The position numbers and the translations under genes are program-made. The notes below the pieces were generated by a model. The model was not told where the DNA came from, did no database searches, and saw only the letters and a program-made list of their open reading frames with translations. Positions 26,778-31,855 of a DNA stretch of 33,535 nucleotides are shown piece after piece (the first letter of the stretch is position 1; the number at the start of each line of letters is the position of its first letter). Source of the DNA: a virus. The DNA lies in the IMG/VR virus record IMGVR_UViG_3300030419_004518, positions 58,646 to 92,180 of that record; one strand, written 5' to 3'.

Positions 26778-27020
26778 ATGAAGAAACACAATCATTATTC
26801 TCTTGATGCACTTGATGAATGGATACAAGATTGTCTCAATTCAGATGCAGAACCAGAAGAGATTTATGATGCAATAGTTACTGCTATTGATGACAATATC
26901 AGATACCACGAATCATGTGTAAGGGCAAGTAAGAGACTAATGATGTTAGTTAAGAGAACAAATAGGAGACAAAGTGATAATGAGAGTAATGTAGTTCAGT
27001 TGAAAACTAATAAGAATTAG
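26778..27020 (+). CDS. Small conserved phage protein (80 aa)
   Basis: An acidic helical first half (YSLDALDEWIQDCLNSDAEP, then EEIYDAIVTAIDDNIRYHE) and a basic second half (RASKRLMMLVKRTNRRQSD). The pattern 'LxxWIxDCxxSDxxPxEIYDxI...YH' resembles another small protein of marine T4-like phages, of unknown function. It is the last gene of the operon read from 25824; the terminator at 27045 follows after 24 bases. Confidence 0.76.
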   Translation: MKKHNHYSLDALDEWIQDCLNSDAEPEEIYDAIVTAIDDNIRYHESCVRASKRLMMLVKRTNRRQSDNESNVVQLKTNKN

Positions 27021-27032
27021 TAGACAGTTGAG

Positions 27033-27043
27033 AAAGTGAACAC
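27033..27043 (+). promoter_or_regulatory. Conserved upstream element AAAGTGAACAC, copy 1
   Basis: This 11-base element recurs at 30224. In both places it ends exactly 28 bases before a TATTATAT -10 region, which suggests a binding site for an activator or phage transcription factor centred near -46. Confidence 0.5.
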
Positions 27044-27044
27044 T

Positions 27045-27069
27045 AAATCCCCCACTGTGGGGATTTTTT
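27045..27069 (+). terminator. Intrinsic terminator
   Basis: A perfect 8-bp stem (AAATCCCC at 27045-27052, GGGGATTT at 27059-27066) with a 6-base loop, ending in a T run. It ends the operon 25908-27020 and lies just upstream of the -10 box of the next transcript. Confidence 0.85.
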
Positions 27070-27071
27070 GC

Positions 27072-27077
27072 TATTAT
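27072..27077 (+). promoter_or_regulatory. -10 box TATTAT for leader RNA 1
   Basis: TATTAT, with no recognisable -35 because that position lies in the terminator stem. Six bases after it the first helix of the leader RNA begins. Bases 27072-27092 differ from 30263-30283 at only two positions. Confidence 0.55.
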
Positions 27078-27082
27078 ATGAA

Positions 27083-27203
27083 TGTTGAGGGATATGTGGT
27101 TCCTATGCCCCGATTAAGTTTGGGGGTTCAGGTGTAAGCGATTCCCATAGGGTAAATTTGGGCATATAGGTGAAACCTATGTCGATGCCCCACTCTCTCA
27201 ACA
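27083..27203 (+). ncRNA. Structured leader RNA, copy 1 (candidate riboswitch-like)
   Basis: About 121 bases enclosed by a 10-bp helix: TGTTGAGGGA (27083-27092) with TCTCTCAACA (27194-27203). A 3-base bulge on the 5' side leads to GTGG/CCAC (27096-27099 with 27190-27193). Inside are CCCC/GGGG (27108-27111 with 27122-27125) and a strong 3' hairpin, GGCAT/ATGCC plus ATAGGT/ACCTAT with a GAA loop (27161-27189). The base of P1 ends 25 bases before the ATG of the gene at 27229. The RNA at 30272 has the same plan with different helix sequences. Known cyanophage leader families (manA and wcaG motifs) are candidates, but I cannot recall their consensus well enough to assign it. Confidence 0.62.
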
Positions 27204-27228
27204 CTTATTCACTTGATTTAATTACACT

Positions 27229-27561
27229 ATGCCAACTGCATCTACAGCGAAGAAAACAACAACTCCTCGCAAAAGACGCACTCGCAAAACATCAACAACT
27301 GCGGTTAAATCTGCAACACTAAATACTCCAGTTGTTAAAAAGACTGTGACTAAAGAAGAACCAGTTAAGTCAATCAGACCTGCTAAACCTAACCTAACTT
27401 GGGAAGATTACAGAGCAGATGCAATAATTCGTTGGAATATTCATTCTTATGAGGTCAACGAATTAGGTAAAGATTTGGTAAAAGGTTATCAACTTGTTAA
27501 GCAACACGCAGTACAAGTTGCTAATTACACTAAAGAATCTTACAACCGAGCATTTAACTAG
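27229..27561 (+). CDS. Basic protein with disordered N-terminus (110 aa)
   Basis: Residues 1-50 are a low-complexity Lys/Arg/Thr/Ser tail (ASTAKKTTTPRKRRTRKTST), reminiscent of nucleic-acid-binding tails. Residues ~60-110 form a small helical domain (LTWEDYRADAIIRWNIHSYE, then VNELGKDLVKGYQLVKQ). The combination suggests a DNA- or RNA-binding phage protein, but no named family is recognised. It stands alone: promoter and structured leader upstream, two hairpins downstream, the second being a clear terminator. No Shine-Dalgarno sequence precedes the ATG, so initiation may depend on the leader fold. Confidence 0.74.
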   Translation: MPTASTAKKTTTPRKRRTRKTSTTAVKSATLNTPVVKKTVTKEEPVKSIRPAKPNLTWEDYRADAIIRWNIHSYEVNELGKDLVKGYQLVKQHAVQVANYTKESYNRAFN

Positions 27562-27606
27562 GACAGCAGATTAACTGTCACACAGACCCCTTCAGGGGTC
27601 TTTTTT
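27562..27606 (+). terminator. Two hairpins ending in an intrinsic terminator
   Basis: GACAG/CTGTC (27562-27579) directly after the stop codon, then AGACCCC-TTCA-GGGGTCT (27584-27601) followed by a T run. The second hairpin is a textbook terminator. Confidence 0.88.
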
Positions 27607-27607
27607 A

Positions 27608-27616
27608 TGTTATAAT
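27608..27616 (+). promoter_or_regulatory. Extended -10 promoter (TGTTATAAT) for the helicase
   Basis: A perfect TATAAT with extended TG, immediately after the terminator. No -35 match. The predicted start is about 14 bases before the helicase ATG. Confidence 0.65.
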
Positions 27617-27636
27617 GTACTTAATTGATAAAAATT

Positions 27637-28854
27637 ATGATTGATTTGAGACCACATCAACAAACAATTATTGACACTTTACTGGAGAATCGTAAAGGTC
27701 AAATTATTGTACCTACTGGTGGTGGTAAAACAATGTGCATGATTAAGGATGCACAAAAAAGATTTAACGACTGTAATTGGGATTTAGTTAATAAAGATTG
27801 TGATAGAAAAACTGTTGTAGTTGTAGCACCTCGTATTCTATTAGCACAGCAATTATGCGAGGATTTTGTTAAGTATGTGGCAAGAAATCCATTCTTAAGA
27901 CATCACATACTACATGTACATTCTGGTGATACTCATCACGAATCAACTACAAATAGTGATGCTATTATACAATGGACTAAAGACAATTACAGATTTAATA
28001 AGTTAATCTTCACCACATATCACTCGCTTCATAGAATACAAGAAGCAGAGATTGATGTTGATACAATATATTTTGATGAAGCACATAATAGTGTTCAAAA
28101 GAACTTTATTGAAGCAGTTGAGTATCACTCAATGTATGCTAATCGTTGCTATTTCTTTACTGCTACACCCAAACATTCAAGAACTCCTTTTAAGATAGGA
28201 ATGAATGATGAGGACATATTTGGTAAAGTATTAGTCAATGTACCAGCACCAGATTTAGTTAATCAGGGGTATATTCTACCACCTAAAGTAACAATCAAGA
28301 AGATAGATGAGACTGATGATAGTAGATTTAGACACGAGAAAGACTGTGACAATGTAATAGATAGCATTGATGATTGCAACAAGGATAAGATACTTGTATG
28401 TGCAAGATCTACCAAACAAATTGTTAGTTTAACATCACTAACTGACTTCTGCATACAGTTAAGATCTCGTGGATATTCATGGATGTATATAACATCTAAG
28501 ACTGGTGCAATCATAGATGGTAAGAAGGTATCTCGTGAAGATTTCTTCACTAAGTTGAATGAATGGGGTGCAGATGATGATAAGAAGTTTGTAGTATTGC
28601 ATCATAGTATATTATCTGAAGGTATTAATGTATCAGGATTAGATACAGCAATCTTCCTAAGATCAATGGACTATATAACAATTAGTCAGACAATCGGTAG
28701 AGTAATAAGAAAAGGCAATGAGTCTAAAACTTATGGGTTGATTTGTGTACCAGTTTATGATAAAGTAGGTATAACAACATCACGCAAAGTCGAGGCAGTT
28801 GTTGATACTGTTTTCACTAGAGGTGAACCAGCAATTAGTATAGTAAGGAGTTAG
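27637..28854 (+). CDS. SF2 DEAH-box helicase (UvsW-like)
   Basis: A 405-residue ATP-dependent helicase with all core superfamily 2 motifs in order: LRPHQ (4-8), motif I PTGGGKT (26-32), Ia VVAPRILLAQQL (62-73), II DEAH (147-150), III TATP (175-178), V SEGINVSG (327-334), VI QTIGRVIRKG (351-360). This is the type related to UvsW and the helicase half of type III restriction enzymes. In T4, UvsW unwinds branched DNA and R-loops and helps switch origin-dependent to recombination-dependent replication; a similar role is likely. No nuclease domain is present and the length is a little under T4 UvsW, so extra N-terminal DNA-binding regions are missing. I chose the ATG at 27637 over an in-frame TTG at 27625, which lies at the transcription start. 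Confidence 0.88.
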   Translation: MIDLRPHQQTIIDTLLENRKGQIIVPTGGGKTMCMIKDAQKRFNDCNWDLVNKDCDRKTVVVVAPRILLAQQLCEDFVKYVARNPFLRHHILHVHSGDTHHESTTNSDAIIQWTKDNYRFNKLIFTTYHSLHRIQEAEIDVDTIYFDEAHNSVQKNFIEAVEYHSMYANRCYFFTATPKHSRTPFKIGMNDEDIFGKVLVNVPAPDLVNQGYILPPKVTIKKIDETDDSRFRHEKDCDNVIDSIDDCNKDKILVCARSTKQIVSLTSLTDFCIQLRSRGYSWMYITSKTGAIIDGKKVSREDFFTKLNEWGADDDKKFVVLHHSILSEGINVSGLDTAIFLRSMDYITISQTIGRVIRKGNESKTYGLICVPVYDKVGITTSRKVEAVVDTVFTRGEPAISIVRS

Positions 28855-28887
28855 TTATGATTTATTCTTAATACTATGCCACTTAAA

Positions 28888-28902
28888 TTAGTGTCACACT
28901 AA
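28888..28902 (+). promoter_or_regulatory. 15-bp palindrome (TTAGTGT-C-ACACTAA)
   Basis: A perfect 7+1+7 inverted repeat in the 83-base gap after the helicase. With one central base it cannot fold into an RNA hairpin of that size, so a dimeric protein-binding site is more likely. It lies about 30 bases upstream of a TATAAT at 28931. Confidence 0.4.
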
Positions 28903-28930
28903 AACTATTAATTGCAAACTTACATGATAG

Positions 28931-28936
28931 TATAAT
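28931..28936 (+). promoter_or_regulatory. -10-like TATAAT before small gene
   Basis: A perfect TATAAT, but the next ATG is only 2 bases after it, so a transcript starting here would begin inside that gene; the gene may instead start at the internal ATG (28965). No convincing -35. Confidence 0.35.
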
Positions 28937-28937
28937 A

Positions 28938-29105
28938 ATGTTCGATCTCAATCTTTTTTACAAAATGCACAAATCTACGCTAGATCTATTTGAAAAATGT
29001 GCTATTGATCCCAATGATATTGAAGCATTGGCAGCATATTATGAGGTAACTTGTGATTATTATATGGCAGAGTTTGAAGGATTAGAGGAGTATGAATATG
29101 AGTAA
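28938..29105 (+). CDS. Acidic small protein (55 aa)
   Basis: A helical, acidic protein (HKSTLDLFEKCAIDPNDIEA, then LAAYYEVTCDYYMAEFEGLE) ending EYEYE. Not recognised. An alternative start is the ATG at codon 10 (28965), which would suit the TATAAT at 28931. Its last 8 bases overlap the next gene, and GAGGAG within its final codons serves as the ribosome site for that gene, so the two are coupled. Confidence 0.66.
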   Translation: MFDLNLFYKMHKSTLDLFEKCAIDPNDIEALAAYYEVTCDYYMAEFEGLEEYEYE

Positions 29106-29280
29106 AAATATACCTACAAAGGATTATATGGTTGACGGATGGGATAGATCTCCACATCTAGCAGTTCATCCATACCGTAGAGGATCACGCCACAATGTAA
29201 TAGGAATGTGGGTAATGTGGTCTTACTATGTGTTAATAACTCTTATGATTGTTCGATTGATTGTTGTATTAAATACATGA
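29098..29280 (+). CDS. Small C-tail-anchored membrane protein (60 aa)
   Basis: The N-terminal ~36 residues are polar and basic (KDYMVDGWDRSPHLAVHPYR, then RGSRHNV), and the C-terminus is one hydrophobic helix (WVMWSYYVLITLMIVRLIVV) reaching nearly to the end, so it looks tail-anchored. The start at 29098 is preferred over the ATG at 29092 because GAGGAG lies 7 bases before it. Its stop overlaps the methyltransferase start as ATGA, giving a coupled pair. Whether it works with the methyltransferase is unknown. Confidence 0.7.
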   Translation: MSKNIPTKDYMVDGWDRSPHLAVHPYRRGSRHNVIGMWVMWSYYVLITLMIVRLIVVLNT

Positions 29281-30209
29281 AAGATACCATACTATTTGGA
29301 GATTGTAGAGATACACTTTCCACACTAAATGATAAGGTGCAGATGTGTGTTACATCTCCACCTTATTATGGTTTGCGTAATTATGGTGATGAAAGTAATC
29401 AAATAGGGCAAGAAGATACACCAGAAGAGTATATTCAAAATCTGGTAAGTGTGTTCCAAAGTGTAAAGAATGTACTAGCAGATGATGGTACATTGTGGTT
29501 GAATATTGGTGACAGTTATTATAACTATCGTCCTGGAAAAGGTCAAGGGTTAGTTAAACAAACTGTATCCAAGACTAAACAAGATTTACCAGACAAATGT
29601 GCTCGTAGAGGTAATAAATTAGATGGACTTAAAGAGAAAGATTTAATTGGAATACCTTGGATGTTAGCATTTGCATTAAGAGCAGATGGATGGTATTTAA
29701 GGCAAGATATTATATGGCATAAACCTAATCCAATGCCAGAAAGTGTGAAGGATAGATGTACTAAATCACATGAATATTTGTTCCTACTAAGTAAGAACAA
29801 GAAGTATTATTATGACAATGAAAGTATCAAGGAACCAGCGAAAGATTGGGGTACTCGTGATAGAACTAAAGGAAAATATCACAATAAAGGTACAGGATTA
29901 CAACCCCATTCTGGACTCACTAAATCATATCCAAAGAAGAATAAAAGGTCTGTTTGGAGTATAACTAACAAACCATATAAGGGAGCACATTTTGCTACTT
30001 TCCCAAGAGATTTAGTGGAAGTTTGTATTAAAGCAGGTTCAAAGAAAAATGATATTATTCTTGACCCATTTATGGGATCTGGAACTACTGCTATGGTTGC
30101 AAAAGAGTTAGGAAGGTATTACATAGGGTGCGAATTACATGAGGATTATGGTAACTTAATATATGACAGAACAGCACCCTATCATGCCAACCTTGAAAAA
30201 TTCGTATGA
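29277..30209 (+). CDS. Stand-alone DNA methyltransferase, beta-class order
   Basis: A 310-residue S-adenosylmethionine-dependent DNA methyltransferase. The catalytic motif IV SPPY is at residues 27-30 and the cofactor motif I DPFMGSGTT at 263-271, with motif X-like FPRDLVEVCIKAG just before it; the order IV...X-I is that of beta-type amino-methyltransferases. SPPY is more usual in N4-cytosine enzymes and DPPY in N6-adenine enzymes, so N4-cytosine methylation is the better guess, not proof. The target-recognition region would be residues ~90-235. The ATG at 29277 is chosen because it overlaps the upstream stop as ATGA and gives the family N-terminus (ILFGDCRDTL); the longer reading from 29208 runs through the membrane-protein gene. 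No restriction partner is nearby, so protection from host restriction or epigenetic control of phage genes is likely. Confidence 0.9.
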   Translation: MKDTILFGDCRDTLSTLNDKVQMCVTSPPYYGLRNYGDESNQIGQEDTPEEYIQNLVSVFQSVKNVLADDGTLWLNIGDSYYNYRPGKGQGLVKQTVSKTKQDLPDKCARRGNKLDGLKEKDLIGIPWMLAFALRADGWYLRQDIIWHKPNPMPESVKDRCTKSHEYLFLLSKNKKYYYDNESIKEPAKDWGTRDRTKGKYHNKGTGLQPHSGLTKSYPKKNKRSVWSITNKPYKGAHFATFPRDLVEVCIKAGSKKNDIILDPFMGSGTTAMVAKELGRYYIGCELHEDYGNLIYDRTAPYHANLEKFV

Positions 30210-30215
30210 GTGTGC

Positions 30216-30229
30216 CACTTTACAAAGTG
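30216..30229 (+). promoter_or_regulatory. Palindrome CACTTTACAAAGTG
   Basis: A perfect 6+2+6 inverted repeat that overlaps the conserved element at 30224. Only the right half is present at the other copy (27033), so dimer binding may be specific to this unit. Confidence 0.4.
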
Positions 30230-30234
30230 AACAC
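30224..30234 (+). promoter_or_regulatory. Conserved upstream element AAAGTGAACAC, copy 2
   Basis: Identical to 27033-27043 and at the same 28-base distance from its -10 region. The 28 bases between are largely different in the two copies, so the spacing is conserved while the sequence is not. Confidence 0.5.
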
Positions 30235-30262
30235 ATTTTCACCACAGACTCCAGAAATGCGG

Positions 30263-30268
30263 TATTAT
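30263..30268 (+). promoter_or_regulatory. -10 box TATTAT for leader RNA 2
   Basis: TATTAT preceded by a GG and followed after 6 bases by the first helix of the RNA, the same geometry as at 27072. No recognisable -35. Confidence 0.55.
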
Positions 30269-30271
30269 ATA

Positions 30272-30431
30272 AATGTTGAGAGATCACTAGGTTTCTAACT
30301 ACTCTGACAGATGCGATGCCAGAACCCTTAATTAGACTTGGTAAACAAGTTAGCATAGGGTATGCTTAGGACACCGCCAGAAGCAGAGACATGATGTTAG
30401 AGTAATTGACTACCCCTAGTCTTTCAACATT
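30272..30431 (+). ncRNA. Structured leader RNA, copy 2 (candidate riboswitch-like)
   Basis: About 160 bases. The closing helix is 12 bp (30272-30283 with 30420-30431, one G-U). A 3-base bulge TCA on the 5' side leads to CTAGG/CCTAG (30287-30291 with 30415-30419). Then come TCTAAC/GTTAGA (30294-30299 with 30396-30401) and CTCTG/CAGAG (30302-30306 with 30384-30388), making a long rod. The head holds two hairpins: ACTTG-GTAAA-CAAGT (30336-30350) and AGCATA-GGG-TATGCT (30352-30366); its GGG loop could pair with CCC at 30325-30327. The plan of closing helix, bulge and second helix is the same as in the RNA at 27083. It ends 21 bases before a 38-codon ORF. Confidence 0.66.
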
Positions 30432-30452
30432 TGTTGTTTATTCCTTACTACA

Positions 30453-30569
30453 ATGTCCGTAGCAACTGACCAGAACGATCTACTTTTCCTATTGGAAAAT
30501 GCAGAAACCAGCAACGAACTCGTGGAGGCGATTGATGCTTACTTAGACGGTCAAGTTTCTTATGCTTAA
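30453..30569 (+). CDS. 38-residue acidic peptide behind structured leader
   Basis: MSVATDQNDLLFLLENAETS, then NELVEAIDAYLDGQVSYA: an acidic, helix-forming peptide with no membrane segment. It is not recognised. The frame is accepted because of its clean context: leader RNA ends 21 bases upstream and a terminator starts 10 bases after the stop, leaving no room for another gene. No Shine-Dalgarno sequence. It might act as a small regulator, or be the reporter peptide of a leader-controlled switch. Confidence 0.6.
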   Translation: MSVATDQNDLLFLLENAETSNELVEAIDAYLDGQVSYA

Positions 30570-30579
30570 ATGACATATA

Positions 30580-30603
30580 GGGGCATTAATTTGCCCCATT
30601 TTT
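30580..30603 (+). terminator. Intrinsic terminator
   Basis: GGGGCA (30580-30585) pairs with TGCCCC (30592-30597), with a TTAATT loop and a T-rich tail. It closes the leader-RNA-2 unit. Confidence 0.85.
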
Positions 30604-30621
30604 CTTTCTTTACTAACACAA

Positions 30622-30792
30622 ATGTTAGATTACATTATTACAGATCAAGTCACAGATCGTCAAGTTGAATTAACATTTGATGAATACTGTGACATACAAT
30701 TAGGACTCAAATGTGCTGCTGATGTTTATACTGAAGCAGGTAATTCTAAAAGAGCAGATGAGTTTAAATCTCTTTCTAATCTATTAACTTAA
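30622..30792 (+). CDS. Small hypothetical protein (56 aa)
   Basis: An acidic soluble protein (MLDYIITDQVTDRQVELTFD, then EYCDIQLGLKCAADVYTEAG) with a helical C-terminal half resembling a short helix-turn-helix pair but without a DNA-binding signature. Not recognised. It starts soon after the terminator at 30580, without a Shine-Dalgarno sequence and without a clear promoter, so it may depend on readthrough. The following gene begins 16 bases after its stop. Confidence 0.62.
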   Translation: MLDYIITDQVTDRQVELTFDEYCDIQLGLKCAADVYTEAGNSKRADEFKSLSNLLT

Positions 30793-30808
30793 TCCTTACA
30801 ATCTTTCT

Positions 30809-30952
30809 ATGAACGATTACGAACCAGACTTCAATTACGATCAAGATGATTACATTGAAGATGACATAATTAGTCAACTCAATGATACATCTATTCGTGA
30901 CAATCTCTCACCAGAGACACAACAATTAATTAACAATTTCAAAAGAAGATGA
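30809..30952 (+). CDS. Small acidic protein (47 aa)
   Basis: Very acidic and tyrosine-rich at the N-terminus (MNDYEPDFNYDQDDYIEDDI) and polar-basic at the end (LINNFKRR). Probably disordered in part. Not recognised. Its stop overlaps the next start as ATGA, so the pair is coupled and the longer gene downstream supports this one being real. Confidence 0.6.
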   Translation: MNDYEPDFNYDQDDYIEDDIISQLNDTSIRDNLSPETQQLINNFKRR

Positions 30953-31269
30953 CAACATTCTACTCACAATCCGCAAATCCAAATGCAACTAACTCCGAGT
31001 TAGATGCAAAGAAAATTGTTAAGAATGTGCAGTTAAATAATGACCAGTTTGGTGAACTTATTCAGCAATATGTTGAGATAGTTGTTGATCAAATGGATAG
31101 AAAGACTATGGAAGAATGGATAACTGATGAACTCATATTTCAGTATGGAAAGTTAACTAATGAGGAGTTAAAAGAGCGTGTTGATTGTTTCAATGAGGAT
31201 TTATTTGATGAGTTAGTTGATAATGTAACTCAACAATATCCTAAACAAGTTAATAGTTTTGGACATTAA
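30949..31269 (+). CDS. Conserved phage hypothetical protein (106 aa)
   Basis: An all-helical acidic protein: LNNDQFGELIQQYVEIVVDQ, then MDRKTMEEWITDELIF and DLFDELVDNVTQQYP. This order resembles a protein I have seen in many marine T4-like phages ('(L/N)NEQFGELxxxY...VxxMDxKTxExxVxDxL...FEELVENV'). Its function is unknown. It is translationally coupled to the preceding gene. A 127-base gap with a promoter follows, so it probably ends a transcript, although I see no good terminator hairpin there. Confidence 0.74.
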   Translation: MTTFYSQSANPNATNSELDAKKIVKNVQLNNDQFGELIQQYVEIVVDQMDRKTMEEWITDELIFQYGKLTNEELKERVDCFNEDLFDELVDNVTQQYPKQVNSFGH

Positions 31270-31345
31270 TGTTAGTATTTCTTAACATAGTATTCTATAA
31301 TACATATATACTTTGTGACACATACATTACCATATAATTTAATAC

Positions 31346-31374
31346 TTGACAATATCAAGTTAATCAATTAAAAT
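31346..31374 (+). promoter_or_regulatory. Sigma70-type promoter TTGACA-N17-TAAAAT
   Basis: Perfect -35 at 31346-31351, a 17-base spacer and TAAAAT at 31369-31374. The -35 lies inside the inverted repeat ACTTGA-N5-TCAAGT (31344-31360), a possible operator. It drives the genes at 31397 and 31579. Confidence 0.7.
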
Positions 31375-31396
31375 AACACTAACCTCGGTAATCATC

Positions 31397-31579
31397 ATGT
31401 CCCAGACTATCACAAAGACAAAGGAATTAACACGCTATCGTGTTACTTTAGATGTAATGATTGATGAGAGTACTGGTTACCCACCGAGTGATTGGAACTG
31501 GTATAATTTACTCAGGTTAGAGCAAAGAGAGCAGATAAATGATATTCATGTGGAGGATCTTGGGGGTTATGATGTATAA
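31397..31579 (+). CDS. Small conserved phage protein (60 aa)
   Basis: A beta-strand-like start (TRYRVTLDVMIDES) is followed by YPPSDWNWYNLLRLEQREQI, a motif type I know from marine T4-like phages. Its function is unknown. It is first in a two-gene transcript from the promoter at 31346. Its stop and the next start overlap by one base (TAATG). Confidence 0.74.
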   Translation: MSQTITKTKELTRYRVTLDVMIDESTGYPPSDWNWYNLLRLEQREQINDIHVEDLGGYDV

Positions 31580-31707
31580 TGGACGAACAACAATTCTTCA
31601 CCCAAGTATTACATAGAGAGTACAATCACACTGATGATTCTAACATTTTCTCGGAAGAGAATTATGATGATTTGGAATTAGATACAGTGTTAATTGAGTC
31701 TTGGTAA
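31579..31707 (+). CDS. Small acidic protein (42 aa)
   Basis: MDEQQFFTQVLHREYNHTDD, then SNIFSEENYDDLELDTVLIE and a final SW. Acidic, no membrane segment, not recognised. It is accepted because of the one-base TAATG overlap with the gene upstream and because the long terminator at 31721 begins 14 bases after its stop. Confidence 0.6.
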   Translation: MDEQQFFTQVLHREYNHTDDSNIFSEENYDDLELDTVLIESW

Positions 31708-31720
31708 CTAACATATAGCA

Positions 31721-31793
31721 AGAGCAGAGTAAGAGTTAATTAGTGTGTGACACATATATAAGTGTCCACTAATCTCCTATTCTGCTCTTTTTT
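31721..31793 (+). terminator. Long extended-hairpin terminator
   Basis: An outer stem AGAGCAGA/TCTGCTCT (31721-31728 with 31781-31788) and an inner stem ATTAGTG/CACTAAT plus GACAC/GTGTC with a 3-base bulge and ATATATAA loop, followed by a T run. At about 68 bases it is much longer than the others here. Confidence 0.75.
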
Positions 31794-31855
31794 CGTGTAT
31801 TATTAAAGAGTGGAGGAAATACTTCACATTTAAAAACTTTAATTTGGAGATCTTT

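Noticed and set aside
27155-27200. Resemblance of the GGTGAAA...GATGCCCCACT segment to a cobalamin riboswitch core
   Set aside because: The order of helices does not fit: the GGTGAAA hairpin lies just before the closing helix and the 5' cobalamin elements are absent. The second leader copy lacks the segment altogether.
27625-27636. TTG start for the helicase
   Set aside because: It coincides with the predicted transcription start after the TATAAT at 27611, and the ATG at 27637 gives a normal N-terminus right before LRPHQ.
29208-29276. Longer N-terminus for the methyltransferase
   Set aside because: The added residues lie in another frame of the membrane-protein gene and have no ribosome site. 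The ATG at 29277 forms an ATGA overlap and gives the normal family N-terminus.
30272-30431. tRNA, tmRNA or group I intron in the second leader region
   Set aside because: No cloverleaf, no GTTCRA T-loop and no CCA-type acceptor. AGCAGAGACA recalls a group I P7 strand, but no matching core elements are present and no gene is interrupted.
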